In this document: positions 16,241 through 24,906 of the stretch, piece after piece | Layout of the letters: the number at the start of each line of letters is the position of its first letter | Numbering within the stretch: position 1 is the stretch's first letter | DNA from: Oscillospiraceae bacterium | GTDB taxonomy: Bacteria; Bacillota; Clostridia; Oscillospirales; Ruminococcaceae | Assembly (NCBI GenBank): GCA_017415165.1 | Contig: JAFQIY010000045.1 | Location: 1 to 48,272 of the forward strand | Direction of reading: 5' to 3' | Length of the DNA: 48,272 bases | Notes under the pieces: generated by a model | The model's input: the letters and a program-made list of their open reading frames with translations, nothing else | What the model was told of the DNA's origin: nothing | Databases searched by the model: none | Made by a program: the position numbers and the translations under genes

Positions 16241-16274
16241 AGCCCGAAAGACTATGGTTTTTCGGGCTGGTTTT
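16241..16274 (+). terminator. Terminator of the aminotransferase gene
   Basis: AGCCCGAAA and TTTTCGGGCT arms around a short loop, then GGTTTTA. Confidence 0.8.
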
Positions 16275-16291
16275 ATGAGAAGGAGTAAATC

Positions 16292-16418
16292 ATAAATTAT
16301 GATTTATAGAGTTAGGAGTGTTGAGAGTGGAGTGTGGAGTTGTTGTGTAAACTATGGTTCTCTTTAACTCCTCACTCCACTCTCCAAACTCCACACTCAC
16401 AGATAAATTATAATTTAT
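16292..16418 (+). repeat. Family B 127-bp palindromic repeat, copy B1
   Basis: It begins and ends in near-identical 16-nt palindromes (ATAAATTATGATTTAT and ATAAATTATAATTTAT). Inside, GGAGTGTTGAGAGTGGAGTG... pairs with the right arm over 27 positions with three mismatches. Exactly 127 bp, as are the copies at 18481 and (inverted) 36324. No coding potential. Confidence 0.9.
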
Positions 16419-16464
16419 CTCCCAACGTAATTATGTCCAAAATGTAAACATTATCCTGTGCTAC

Positions 16465-16493
16465 TTGAATTTACAATACAAAAGGTTTATACT
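16465..16493 (+). promoter_or_regulatory. Sigma-A promoter of htpG
   Basis: TTGAAT (16465-16470), 17-nt spacer, TATACT (16488-16493). The CIRCE element begins 4 bp downstream. Confidence 0.8.
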
Positions 16494-16497
16494 GTAA

Positions 16498-16524
16498 TTA
16501 GCACTCGTAAACAGTGAGTGCTAA
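16498..16524 (+). promoter_or_regulatory. CIRCE operator (HrcA binding site)
   Basis: TTAGCACTC, 9-nt spacer, GAGTGCTAA: all 18 arm positions match the CIRCE consensus. It covers the expected transcription start of htpG, so HrcA should repress htpG and release it on heat shock. CIRCE normally governs dnaK and groEL. Confidence 0.97.
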
Positions 16525-16576
16525 CACTTGAATAACCAAAGTGCTAAAATAATATAAATCGAAAGGAATGTTCCCA

Positions 16577-18481
16577 ATGGCTGAAACAAAACAGTTCAAG
16601 GCAGAGTCCAAACGTCTGCTTGATATGATGATTAACTCAATTTATACTCACAAGGAGATTTTCCTCCGTGAGCTTATCTCCAACGCCAGCGACGCTATCG
16701 ACAAGCTTTATTTCAAGTCCCTTACAGATGACAAGGTTGGTCTTAAAAAGGACGATTTCTGCATTTTTATCGAGGCTGACGGCGATAACAAGACTCTTAT
16801 CATTTCCGACAACGGTATCGGTATGACAAAGGACGAGCTTGAAAATAATCTCGGTACAATCGCAAACAGCGGCTCTCTTGCGTTCAAGAACGAGAACACA
16901 AGCGAGGATATTGACATCATCGGTCAGTTCGGTGTCGGCTTCTACTCCGCATTTATGGTTGCAAAAGAAGTACAGGTGCGTTCAAAGGCTTACGGCTCCG
17001 AACAGGCTTACCTCTGGAAGTCCGAGGGTGTTGAAGGCTACACAATTGAAGAATGTGAAAAGGACTCTGTTGGTACTGAAATCCGCCTTATCCTCAAGGA
17101 TAACACAGATGATGAAAATTATGAAGATTACCTGATGCAGTGGAAGCTCAAGTCCCTTGTAAAGAAGTATTCCGACTATATCCGCTTCCCTATCAAGATG
17201 GAAATCGCTCACGACCATCTCAAGGAAGGCACAGGTACAGAGGACGTTCCTGCTGAGTACGAAACACACACTGAAATTGAAACTCTCAACAGTATGGTTC
17301 CTCTTTGGAGAAAGAACAAGAGCGAAATTACTGATGAGGAATACAACAAGTTCTATAACGAAAAGTTCTGGGACTACAACGAGCCGCTTTGCCACATTCA
17401 CGCAAAGACAGAGGGTACTGCAACATACGACGCACTCCTCTACATTCCGTCACAGGCTCCGATGGATTACTACACAAAGGATTTCACAAAGGGTCTCCAG
17501 CTTTTCTCCAGCGGCGTGCTTATTATGGATAAGTGCTCCGACCTTCTTCCTGACCACTTCTCATTCATGAAGGGTCTTGTTGACTCGCAGGATCTGTCCC
17601 TGAACATCTCCCGTGAAATGCTCCAGCACGACAAGCAGCTCAAGCTTATTGCAAAATCTCTTGAACGTACAATCAAGAACGAGCTGAAAAAGATGCTGAA
17701 CAATGACCGTGAGAAGTACGAAAAATTCTGGAAGGCTTTCGGATTGCAGATTAAGTTCGGTGTTTACAACGGCTACGGCGTGAACAAGGAAATGCTGAAA
17801 GACCTGCTTATGTTCCACAGCTCATTTGAAAAGAAGCTTGTTACACTTGAAGAATACGTTTCCCGTATGAAGGAAGACCAGAAGTACATCTACTACGCAG
17901 CAGGCGAAAGCGTTGCAAAGATTGATGTTCTGCCGCAGACAGAGGTTGTGAAGGACAAGGGTTACGAAATTCTGTACCTTACAGAAAGTGTTGATGAATT
18001 TGCAATCCAGATGCTTATGGGCTACGACGACAAGCAGTTCAAGTCCGTTTCTGCGGCTGACCTTGACATTGACACTCCTGAGGAAAAGGCTGAATTCAAG
18101 AAGCTTGCTGATGACAACAAGGATATGCTCACTGCTATCAAGGATGCTCTCGGCGGCAAAATCAAGGAAGCACGTCTTTCCGAGCGTCTTAAGTCACACC
18201 CTTGCTGTCTGACAAATGACGGACAGATTTCTCTTGATATGGAAAGAACCTTTGCGGCAATGCCGAACAACGACCAGAACATCAAGGCTGAAAAGGTGCT
18301 TGAACTGAACGCTGACCACGCAATGTTCAAGAAGCTCCAGTCACTTTATGAAAGCGACAAGGAAAAGCTGAAGGCTTACAGCGAAATCCTCTACACACAG
18401 GCACTTCTCATTGAGGGTATGCCTATTGAAGACCCGCTTGCTTACTCCAACCTTGTTTGTGAATTGATGGTGGGTAACTAA
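16577..18481 (+). CDS. htpG: Chaperone HtpG (Hsp90 family)
   Basis: ATP-dependent cytosolic chaperone, 634 aa, the normal bacterial length. N-terminal GHKL ATPase motifs are clear: [32 protein letters not shown] and [13 protein letters not shown]. The middle domain contains the catalytic-loop Arg in LNISREMLQ, and the C-terminal dimerisation domain is present. The start chosen is the ATG at 16577; the upstream in-frame ATG at 16568 abuts the GAAAGGA site and is too close to it. Controlled by a CIRCE element. The last base of its stop codon is the first base of repeat B2. Confidence 0.96.
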   Translation: MAETKQFKAESKRLLDMMINSIYTHKEIFLRELISNASDAIDKLYFKSLTDDKVGLKKDDFCIFIEADGDNKTLIISDNGIGMTKDELENNLGTIANSGSLAFKNENTSEDIDIIGQFGVGFYSAFMVAKEVQVRSKAYGSEQAYLWKSEGVEGYTIEECEKDSVGTEIRLILKDNTDDENYEDYLMQWKLKSLVKKYSDYIRFPIKMEIAHDHLKEGTGTEDVPAEYETHTEIETLNSMVPLWRKNKSEITDEEYNKFYNEKFWDYNEPLCHIHAKTEGTATYDALLYIPSQAPMDYYTKDFTKGLQLFSSGVLIMDKCSDLLPDHFSFMKGLVDSQDLSLNISREMLQHDKQLKLIAKSLERTIKNELKKMLNNDREKYEKFWKAFGLQIKFGVYNGYGVNKEMLKDLLMFHSSFEKKLVTLEEYVSRMKEDQKYIYYAAGESVAKIDVLPQTEVVKDKGYEILYLTESVDEFAIQMLMGYDDKQFKSVSAADLDIDTPEEKAEFKKLADDNKDMLTAIKDALGGKIKEARLSERLKSHPCCLTNDGQISLDMERTFAAMPNNDQNIKAEKVLELNADHAMFKKLQSLYESDKEKLKAYSEILYTQALLIEGMPIEDPLAYSNLVCELMVGN

Positions 18482-18607
18482 TAAATTGTAATTTATAGAG
18501 TTAGGAGTGTTGAGAGTGGAGTGTGGAGTTGTTGTGTAAACTATGGTTCTCTTTAACTCCTCACTCCACTCTCCTAACTCCTAACTCAACGATAAATTAT
18601 AATTTAC
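18481..18607 (+). repeat. Family B 127-bp palindromic repeat, copy B2
   Basis: Same length, ends and orientation as B1; with B1 it brackets htpG as direct repeats. No other terminator is seen after htpG, so the long GGAGTG-rich hairpin may fill that role. Confidence 0.9.
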
Positions 18608-18629
18608 CCATTCAAAAGGAGCTGAATTT

Positions 18630-19307
18630 ATGTTCAAATACGAAACCCACCTCCACACCTCCGAAACAAGTGCTTGTGCAAACTCGACGGGTGCCGAAAT
18701 GGCTGTGAAATACAAGGAAGAAGGCTACACGGGAATTATTGTTACCGACCATTTCTTCAACGGCAACACCACCGTGCCACGTGACCTGCCTTGGGAAGAA
18801 CGTGTTGAGCTGTTCTGCAAGGGCTACGAAAACGCTAAGGCAAAGGGCGACGAAATCGGGCTTGATGTTTATTTCGGTTTCGAATACACCTACCACGGCT
18901 CAGATTTTCTTGTGTACGGTCTTGACAAGCAGTGGCTTATGAACAATGACAGGATTATGGATATGAAACTGTACAGATTTCTCGACCACGTTCACGCTTG
19001 CGGCGGACGTGTCATCCACGCTCATCCGTTCAGGGATTACAACTACATCCCTATGATGACCTTTGCACCGCACCGTGTTGACGGTGTGGAAATCGTGAAC
19101 ACGTCCCACGCTGACCCTGCCTTTGACGAGCGTGCAAAGACGTATGCGGAGTGGTACAAGCTGCCCGTAACCTGCGGCTCCGACGCACACAACACCACTG
19201 ACCGCTGGTACGGCGGCGGTGTGCTTGCCGAAAAGAAATTCACCTCTGCGCTGGATTACGTTGATGCGGTGATAATGGGTGAAGTTACGATTATTGAGAA
19301 AAAGTAA
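18630..19307 (+). CDS. PHP-domain metal-dependent hydrolase
   Basis: 225 aa, polymerase-and-histidinol-phosphatase fold. Metal-binding motifs in order: ETHLHTSETSACA (HxH), VTDHFF, GFEYTY, RVIHAHPFRD, and SDAH near the C-terminus (TCGSDAHNT). These indicate a trinuclear metal phosphoesterase. The substrate is unknown; histidinol phosphate, nucleotides and oligonucleotides are all used by relatives. The start ATG follows AAAAGGAGCTGAATTT and lies just after repeat B2, with no clear promoter of its own visible. Confidence 0.88.
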   Translation: MFKYETHLHTSETSACANSTGAEMAVKYKEEGYTGIIVTDHFFNGNTTVPRDLPWEERVELFCKGYENAKAKGDEIGLDVYFGFEYTYHGSDFLVYGLDKQWLMNNDRIMDMKLYRFLDHVHACGGRVIHAHPFRDYNYIPMMTFAPHRVDGVEIVNTSHADPAFDERAKTYAEWYKLPVTCGSDAHNTTDRWYGGGVLAEKKFTSALDYVDAVIMGEVTIIEKK

Positions 19308-19318
19308 TACAAATACAA

Positions 19319-19357
19319 AAAGCACTTCTCTTGTCAGTAAGAGAAGTGCTTTCATTT
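19319..19357 (+). terminator. Terminator of the PHP gene
   Basis: AGCACTTCTCTT and AAGAGAAGTGCT form a perfect 12-bp stem with loop GTCAGT, then TTCATTTTG. Repeat R3 begins directly after it. Confidence 0.85.
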
Positions 19358-19520
19358 TGTCGAAAAAGTCTTTTTCGACAATGAACAGTGAATAGTTGAT
19401 AATTGACAATTATGGTATTGCCTTCGGCAATAATATTAAAAATGTCCGCAAAGCGGACACCTTAATTATTCACTATTCATTATTCATTTTTCATTAGCCT
19501 GTCGAGTTTATCGACAGGCT
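19358..19520 (+). repeat. Family A palindromic repeat, copy R3
   Basis: Left hairpin TTGTCGAAAAA/TTTTTCGACAA, diverged left arm, the two conserved apical hairpins, right arm, and intact right hairpin AGCCTGTCGA/TCGACAGGCT followed by TTTTATT. It lies between two convergent genes; its end hairpins could terminate both. Confidence 0.88.
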
Positions 19521-19522
19521 TT

Positions 19523-20065
19523 TTATTCCTGAGGAGCTTTGCGTGCCTTTGCACCAAGCTTTTTTATGCCACGTCCGACTTTCTGAAATCTCGGAATAAC
19601 CGTTTCAAGCAGTCCGCAGTATTTATCCACAAGGACGATGACCAGTGTTTCACGGTATTTCGGAAGCGCCGTGATATTCAGCGGAAACATATGCTTTTCG
19701 ATTATATCCGCTTCAAGGTCGGAAACGTAAAAGTTTTCACGGACATTTTTCAGCGCCGCACCTGCGTGGGTAAAACCGTGCAGACGCTCGCCCTTTGCAG
19801 GCTTGTAGGTGTGCCAGTCGTAGAGAAACAGGTCGTGGAGCAGCCCCGCCCTTGCACCTGCACGCTCGTTAAGGGAGAAAAATCTGCAAAGCTTATAATT
19901 ATAATATGAAACATTCAGACAATGCTGAAAACAGGTTGTATCGCCGTGGTGAGGGAATTCCTTCATTTTAAGCACGGTTTCATTTTCAAGCAGGTCAGCA
20001 ACAAGATGATTGTACACAAGGTCTTTATCGCTGAGGTCAACCTTTGAGCCTATGGCATTCAGCAT
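19523..20065 (-). CDS. HD-domain phosphohydrolase
   Basis: 180 aa. The histidine/aspartate set of the HD superfamily is visible: HHGDTTCFQHCLNVSYY (about 39-55), AGLLHDLFLYDW (HD, about 73-84) and a later Asp in VDKYCGLLE. The arrangement resembles small YfbR/YqeK-type HD proteins acting on nucleotides. The tail is strongly basic (KKLGAKARKAPQE). Substrate unknown. Start ATG after GAAAGGAG. Convergent with the PHP gene; divergent from the dcw cluster. Confidence 0.85.
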   Translation of the reverse strand: MLNAIGSKVDLSDKDLVYNHLVADLLENETVLKMKEFPHHGDTTCFQHCLNVSYYNYKLCRFFSLNERAGARAGLLHDLFLYDWHTYKPAKGERLHGFTHAGAALKNVRENFYVSDLEADIIEKHMFPLNITALPKYRETLVIVLVDKYCGLLETVIPRFQKVGRGIKKLGAKARKAPQE

Positions 20066-20097
20066 AGCTTTTCTCCTTTCACAACGCTATTATTGTA

Positions 20098-20126
20098 ATT
20101 ATACAACATCAATCCTGCATTTGCAA
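20098..20126 (-). promoter_or_regulatory. Sigma-A promoter of the HD gene
   Basis: Minus strand TTGCAA (20121-20126), 17-nt spacer, TATAAT (20098-20103). Confidence 0.75.
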
Positions 20127-20169
20127 CAGGTTTACGAATATTTGCAAATAATTTTTTTCAAAAAATTTG

Positions 20170-20198
20170 TTGATAATACACATAGACAGCGTTATAAT
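20170..20198 (+). promoter_or_regulatory. Distal sigma-A promoter upstream of mraZ
   Basis: TTGATA (20170-20175), 17-nt spacer, TATAAT (20193-20198), about 390 nt before mraZ. Between it and the proximal promoter I see no gene; a long leader or small RNA is possible. Confidence 0.55.
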
Positions 20199-20337
20199 CT
20201 GCAAACAGTCCGTCAGATATATTACAACACGTTGATTAGGAAAAATAAATTCCACAGTGTATTCATTGTGTTGTCAAATTGCATAAAAAACGGCAAAATT
20301 TTTCTTTGTTTATTTTCAATGCAAATTTTAACAGTTG

Positions 20338-20366
20338 TTGCAATTTGGTTTCAGTTGGTGTATAAT
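20338..20366 (+). promoter_or_regulatory. Proximal sigma-A promoter of the dcw cluster
   Basis: TTGCAA (20338-20343), 17-nt spacer, TATAAT (20361-20366), directly followed by the MraZ-type boxes. Confidence 0.8.
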
Positions 20367-20372
20367 ATCATT

Positions 20373-20412
20373 AAAGTGGTGAATTGTCACTGGTTTGGGG
20401 TGAAAAGTGGTG
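20373..20412 (+). promoter_or_regulatory. Probable MraZ operator repeats
   Basis: AAAGTGGTG at 20373, TTTGGGGTG at 20394 and AAAGTGGTG at 20404. MraZ is known to bind direct repeats of this kind (TGGG-type in Escherichia coli, AAAGTGG-type in mollicutes) at its own promoter. The position just downstream of the -10 fits autorepression. Confidence 0.65.
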
Positions 20413-20424
20413 AATTTCCACATT

Positions 20425-20447
20425 GTTTTCAACACTGTGTTGAAAAC
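20425..20447 (+). repeat. Perfect palindrome in the mraZ leader
   Basis: GTTTTCAACAC, one central T, GTGTTGAAAAC. It could be an operator or an RNA hairpin; no known binding protein is assigned. Four further TTGAA motifs follow at 20537-20574. Confidence 0.6.
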
Positions 20448-20589
20448 TTATCCCTGACACTTGTTAAAAAAGTGATATTTTATGTCGTTTTTAATGGAAA
20501 TTACGATTTTAAGCCATCTGTAACCGATTGGAAATGTTGAAAACTTTGTTGAATCGGTTGAAAAGACTGTTGAAAGGAGTGATAAAGCT

Positions 20590-21015
20590 ATGGCAAACTG
20601 TTTGATGGGAACTTATGAGCATACTATGGATGCCAAGGGAAGAATGGCTTTCCCCACCAAGCTCCGTGAGCGTCTCGGTCTTAGCTTTATCGTTACTATC
20701 GGTCTTGACGGCTGTTTATATGTATATTCCAATGAGGACTGGGAAGTATTTACCGAAAAGCTTCAGACTCTCACAGGTGCAAAGGCTAAGGCTGCAAAGC
20801 TCCTTATCGTCAATGCGTGCGTCGTTGAGCCTGACAAGCAGGGTCGTATTCTTATTCCGCAGAACCTCCGTGAACACGCAGGACTTGACCACGATGTTAC
20901 TGTTCTGGGTGTCATAAACCGTGCTGAAATCTGGGATACTGCAAAGTTCAAGGCTTTCAGCAGCGAAATTACAAACGAAATGCTTTCAGAAGCACTGGAA
21001 GATTTAGCTTTCTGA
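20590..21015 (+). CDS. mraZ: Division/cell-wall cluster transcriptional regulator MraZ
   Basis: 141 aa made of two SpoVT/AbrB-like swapped-hairpin domains: GTYEHTMDAKGRMAFPTKLRE at the start (read as two parts around DAKGR) and EPDKQGRILIPQNLRE in the second half. The repeated D-x-x-GR-hydrophobic-P motif is diagnostic. MraZ forms ring oligomers and binds the dcw promoter. First gene of the cluster, start ATG after GAAAGGAGTGATAAAGCT. Confidence 0.97.
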   Translation: MANCLMGTYEHTMDAKGRMAFPTKLRERLGLSFIVTIGLDGCLYVYSNEDWEVFTEKLQTLTGAKAKAAKLLIVNACVVEPDKQGRILIPQNLREHAGLDHDVTVLGVINRAEIWDTAKFKAFSSEITNEMLSEALEDLAF

Positions 21016-21037
21016 TGCATATTTATAAGGATAGATT

Positions 21038-21970
21038 ATGGAAAATATCAGCTTTTCCCACATTTCCGTGCTTCTTGCGGAATGTATCGAGGGACTTGAC
21101 ATAAAACCCGATGGGATTTATATTGACGGAACCTGCGGCGGTGCAGGTCATTCCTGCGAAATTGCCAAACGTCTTACAGACGGCGGCAGGCTTATCGGCA
21201 TTGACCGCGACCCTGATGCTATAAAGGCGGCTACGGCACGTCTTGCACCCTACAACGCAAAGGTTCTTCACGGAAATTACTCGGAAATTGAGGCACTTGC
21301 ACATTCTGAGGGTGTTGAAAAGGTTGACGGCGTACTTCTTGACCTTGGTGTTTCGTCGCATCAGCTTGACACGCTGGAGCGTGGTTTTTCCTACCACGGC
21401 GACGCTCCTCTTGATATGAGAATGTCTCAGGAGGGCGCTACTGCGGCGGATTTAATCAACACGCTTCCTGCCGAAGAACTGAGCAGAATTATGTTTGAAT
21501 ACGGCGAGGAAAAATTCAGCAGAAAGATTGCTGCTGAAATTATAAAGCGCCGTGAAATAAAGCCGATTGAAACCACAAGCGAGCTTGCAGACATCATCAC
21601 AACCGCTGTGCCTGCAAAATTCAGACGTGACAAGAATCCCTGCAAGAAAACCTTTCAGGCGTTCAGAATTGCGGTAAACTGCGAGTTTGACCATCTGAAC
21701 AAGGGTCTTGACGACGCTTTTGAGCTGCTTAAAACAGGCGGCAGGCTTTGCGTGATAACCTTCCACTCGCTGGAGGACAGAATTGTAAAACAGAGATTTG
21801 CGTCCTTCTGCAAGGGCTGCGTGTGTCCGCCTGATTTTCCACAGTGCGTCTGCGGGAAAACTCCGAGGGGAAAGCTTGTGAACAGAAAGCCTATTGAAGC
21901 TTCTCCCGAAGAGCTTGAGGCAAATATAAGAAGCAGAAGCGCTAAGCTGCGAATTATAGAGAAATTATAA
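21038..21970 (+). CDS. rsmH: 16S rRNA (cytosine(1402)-N(4))-methyltransferase
   Basis: Methylates C1402 in the ribosomal P site using S-adenosylmethionine. 310 aa. The SAM-binding motif DGTCGGAGHSCEI (about 28-40) and GIDRDPDAI, LLDLGVSSHQLD, and the C-terminal FHSLEDRIVKQRF are all present. The start ATG lies 22 bp after mraZ, preceded by AAGGAT; normal position in the dcw operon. Confidence 0.97.
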   Translation: MENISFSHISVLLAECIEGLDIKPDGIYIDGTCGGAGHSCEIAKRLTDGGRLIGIDRDPDAIKAATARLAPYNAKVLHGNYSEIEALAHSEGVEKVDGVLLDLGVSSHQLDTLERGFSYHGDAPLDMRMSQEGATAADLINTLPAEELSRIMFEYGEEKFSRKIAAEIIKRREIKPIETTSELADIITTAVPAKFRRDKNPCKKTFQAFRIAVNCEFDHLNKGLDDAFELLKTGGRLCVITFHSLEDRIVKQRFASFCKGCVCPPDFPQCVCGKTPRGKLVNRKPIEASPEELEANIRSRSAKLRIIEKL

Positions 21971-22022
21971 AGATAAATAAAAACAAAAGGAAGAATAAAA
22001 AGAAAGGAACAGTGACGGATTA

Positions 22023-22484
22023 ATGAGCAGAAATAATCTTGCGTATGACCTCACCAAATATGAGGACGTCGCACCTGAAAAAGCACCCAAAATCCGAATC
22101 CGCAGGCAGAAAGCCGAGAATGTAGGCTCTGCACCGAAGCTTGTCGTTATGACCGTTGCTGCAGGCGCTCTGCTTGGTGCGGTTATATACGGAAAGGTGG
22201 AAAACACTGCTATCCACTCGGAAATCGCCGCTCAGTCGCAGTACGTTGAAATGCTCGAAAGTGAAAACGTCCGTATGCAGTCTGAGCTTGAAGAAAAAAC
22301 CGCTCTCAAGTCCGTCGAGAATTATGCGGAGCAGATTCTTGGAATGCAGAAGCTGGATAAATCCCAGATTGAATATGTCAGCATTTCAAACGGAAACATC
22401 ATTGATATTCCCGAAAGCAACGACAATATTTTTGTCAGAATCAAGATTGCTTTTGAGGATTTTGTGGAATATCTCAGGGGCTGA
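22023..22484 (+). CDS. ftsL: Cell division protein FtsL
   Basis: 153-aa bitopic membrane protein: cytosolic basic N-terminus, one transmembrane segment at about 39-57, then a coiled coil (AQSQYVEMLESENVRMQSEL) typical of FtsL/DivIC. It would link FtsQ/DivIB with the FtsW-PBP synthase. Sequence identity in this family is poor, so the call rests on size, topology and position between rsmH and the PBP gene. Confidence 0.85.
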   Translation: MSRNNLAYDLTKYEDVAPEKAPKIRIRRQKAENVGSAPKLVVMTVAAGALLGAVIYGKVENTAIHSEIAAQSQYVEMLESENVRMQSELEEKTALKSVENYAEQILGMQKLDKSQIEYVSISNGNIIDIPESNDNIFVRIKIAFEDFVEYLRG

Positions 22485-22501
22485 TGAAATAGTATAAATA
22501 A

Positions 22502-22538
22502 GGGTTGCATATCAGGAGATAATCTCCCGTTGCAGCCC
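22502..22538 (+). other. Conserved-looking RNA hairpin between ftsL and the PBP gene
   Basis: GGGTTGCA pairs with TGCAGCCC, and inside it GGAGAT pairs with ATCTCC. There is no T-run, so it is not a standard terminator. It may be an RNA processing or stability element in the operon transcript. Confidence 0.5.
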
Positions 22539-22592
22539 GAATTTTGCTTAAAAAGATAATTAACACGAAATTTGCCGAAAGGAGAAAATGCC

Positions 22593-24905
22593 TTGTCATA
22601 CCAGCCAACCAACAAAATGAGAAAAAATCTTACTGTTGTTATTCTGTTATTTCTGGCGTTTGCGGCTTGGATACTTGTCAATCTTTTCAAGACCTCTATC
22701 ACCGACAATGCCAAGTATCAGGCGCTTGCCAACGAAAATCAGTTCGGCAGCACTATCGTCAAGGCTAACCGAGGCAGTATTTACGATACAAACGGAAAAA
22801 TCCTTGCTCAGTCGGCAACGGTTTACTCAATCTGCGTAAACCCTAACCGTATTTATCAGCAGCAGCAAAAAGAAGCAAAGGCTTCCGCACCTGCCGAGGG
22901 CACGACTGAGTCACAGCGTATGCTTGAAGCGGCGGCATCAATTCTTTCTGAGGAGCTTACTGCGTCAGGTACAAAGGTTACTCACGCTGAGGCTGTGAAG
23001 AAGCTTACCGAAAATGCTGCAAACAGCCAGTGGGCAATGATTGCAAAATCAATCGAAAAGCCTGTTGCAGACAGGATTATTGCCCGTGCAGCCGAAGAAA
23101 ATCTTGGTGACCTGATTTACACTCAGCTTGACACGAAGCGCTATTACCCTCAGGGCTCACTTGCGGCGGCGGTAATCGGCTTTACCAATTTTGACGGTGA
23201 CGGTATTTACGGTGTTGAGTCCTACTACAACGAATACCTCAAGGGCGTTGACGGAAAAATCATTTCCGCAACCGATGCAAACGGCAACGAAATGCCGTAC
23301 AAAAACGATAAGATTTATGACGCTCAGGACGGCAACTCCCTTCACCTTACACTTGATATGACTCTCCAGCATCAGGTTGAAAAATATCTTGAGCAGCAGG
23401 TTAAGGCGCACAATGTCGATAACCGTGCCTGTGCGATTATGATGAATGTCAACACGGGTGCAATCCTTGCAATGGCAAGCTCTCCGGGCTTTGACCTCAA
23501 CGACAAGAATTCTATTTACAGTGAAAAGGATTTGGCACTTCTTTCGGGAATTACCGATGAAGAAGAATACAACACAACCTATGCTGCGCTCCGTGAGCAG
23601 CAATGGAAGAACAAGGCTATTACCGAGCTTTACTTCCCTGGCTCTGTATTCAAGGTTATCACAGGCTCTGCGGCACTTGAAGAACGTGCAATCTCTATGA
23701 ATACATCCTTCAACTGCGGTCAGGTAATGGTAGTTGCCGACACAAAAATGCACTGCTGGTCTACATATTCCCACGGCACACAGGACTTTACTACAGCGAT
23801 GACAAACTCCTGCAACCCTGCCTTCATTCAGATTGGTCAGGCACTCGGCAAGGATAAATTCTTCGATTATTTCAAGGCTTACGGATTTACCGAGCCGACA
23901 GGTATCGACCTGCCGGGTGAGGCGTCCAGTATCTATGTAAACACAAGCGAAAAGGGACCCGTTGAGCTTGCATCAAGTTCATTCGGTCAGACAAACAAGA
24001 TTACTCCGCTTCAGATGATTACCGCTTATGCGGCTGTTGTAAACGGCGGTTATCTTGTTACCCCGTATGTTGTGGATAAAATTGTCGATACTAACGGTAA
24101 TGTTATAAAAACAACCACACCGTCAATCAAGCGTCAGGTTATTTCGGAAGAAACCTCCGCACAAATGCGTCAGGTGCTTGAAGACGTTGTAAACAATAAG
24201 GGCGGCTCAAACGCTTACATCAAGGGCTACGCTATCGGCGGCAAGTCGGGTACGTCCCAGAAAATCGACAAGACCAACGAAACAGGCAACGAAAACCTCT
24301 ATGTTTCCTCGTACTGTGCTTTTGCACCTGCCGATGACCCCGAAATTATTATGCTTGTTATGGTTGACGAGCCTACAGCACGCGACCAGAACGGCTCACT
24401 TATGTACTACGGCAGCGTTGTTGCTGTTCCTGCGGTTGTTAACGTGCTCAAAGAGGCACTTCCGCATCTCGGCTACTACCCTGAATACACAGAAGAAGAA
24501 CTTGAAGCGCTTGGCGTTACACTTCCGTCTGTTGAGGGCGAGTCTGTAAGCATTGCCAAGGAAACTCTTGAAGCGCTTGACCTGCAGGTTACCGTTATCG
24601 GTGATGGTGAAAAGGTTATCGCTCAGGTTCCTAATGCACAGGAGTCCGTTCCGAGAAACGGTAAGGTTGTTCTTTACACAGAAGAAAATTACGAAACGGA
24701 ATACACGGAAGTACCGAACGTTATCGGCTACGGCGTTTCCGATGTTAACACTATTCTTACCAACGCTGACCTTAACTTTATGGTTGGTGACGGTGCGGCA
24801 AACCATTCGGGCGCTGTTGCGTACAGTCAGAACTACGCTGAGGGCAACATTGTTCCTAAGGGTACGATTATTGAGGTTACATTCATTATCAAGGATGAAG
24901 GCTAA
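22593..24905 (+). CDS. Septal peptidoglycan transpeptidase (class B PBP, PASTA domains)
   Basis: Cross-links peptidoglycan at the septum or in spores, partnered with FtsW; homologous to PBP2B/SpoVD. About 770 aa. One N-terminal membrane helix is followed by a PBP dimerisation domain (ANRGSIYDTNGKILAQS). The transpeptidase has SVFK (Ser about 351), SCN (about 406) and KSGTS (about 551). Two PASTA repeats lie at the C-terminus. Start: the TTG at 22593, 8 nt after AAGGAG. A nearer-looking ATG at 22588 is out of frame, and an in-frame ATG at 22617 has no site. Only one such PBP gene is present here, where Bacillus has pbpB and spoVD, so the symbol is left open. Confidence 0.93.
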   Translation: MSYQPTNKMRKNLTVVILLFLAFAAWILVNLFKTSITDNAKYQALANENQFGSTIVKANRGSIYDTNGKILAQSATVYSICVNPNRIYQQQQKEAKASAPAEGTTESQRMLEAAASILSEELTASGTKVTHAEAVKKLTENAANSQWAMIAKSIEKPVADRIIARAAEENLGDLIYTQLDTKRYYPQGSLAAAVIGFTNFDGDGIYGVESYYNEYLKGVDGKIISATDANGNEMPYKNDKIYDAQDGNSLHLTLDMTLQHQVEKYLEQQVKAHNVDNRACAIMMNVNTGAILAMASSPGFDLNDKNSIYSEKDLALLSGITDEEEYNTTYAALREQQWKNKAITELYFPGSVFKVITGSAALEERAISMNTSFNCGQVMVVADTKMHCWSTYSHGTQDFTTAMTNSCNPAFIQIGQALGKDKFFDYFKAYGFTEPTGIDLPGEASSIYVNTSEKGPVELASSSFGQTNKITPLQMITAYAAVVNGGYLVTPYVVDKIVDTNGNVIKTTTPSIKRQVISEETSAQMRQVLEDVVNNKGGSNAYIKGYAIGGKSGTSQKIDKTNETGNENLYVSSYCAFAPADDPEIIMLVMVDEPTARDQNGSLMYYGSVVAVPAVVNVLKEALPHLGYYPEYTEEELEALGVTLPSVEGESVSIAKETLEALDLQVTVIGDGEKVIAQVPNAQESVPRNGKVVLYTEENYETEYTEVPNVIGYGVSDVNTILTNADLNFMVGDGAANHSGAVAYSQNYAEGNIVPKGTIIEVTFIIKDEG

Positions 24906-24906
24906 A

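Noticed and set aside
20010-20540. A 176-codon frame upstream of mraZ
   Set aside because: It runs across two promoters and the MraZ boxes and has no sensible protein pattern.
22588-22620. ATG start for the PBP gene at 22588
   Set aside because: It is out of frame and stops after ten codons; the in-frame TTG at 22593 is better spaced from AAGGAG.
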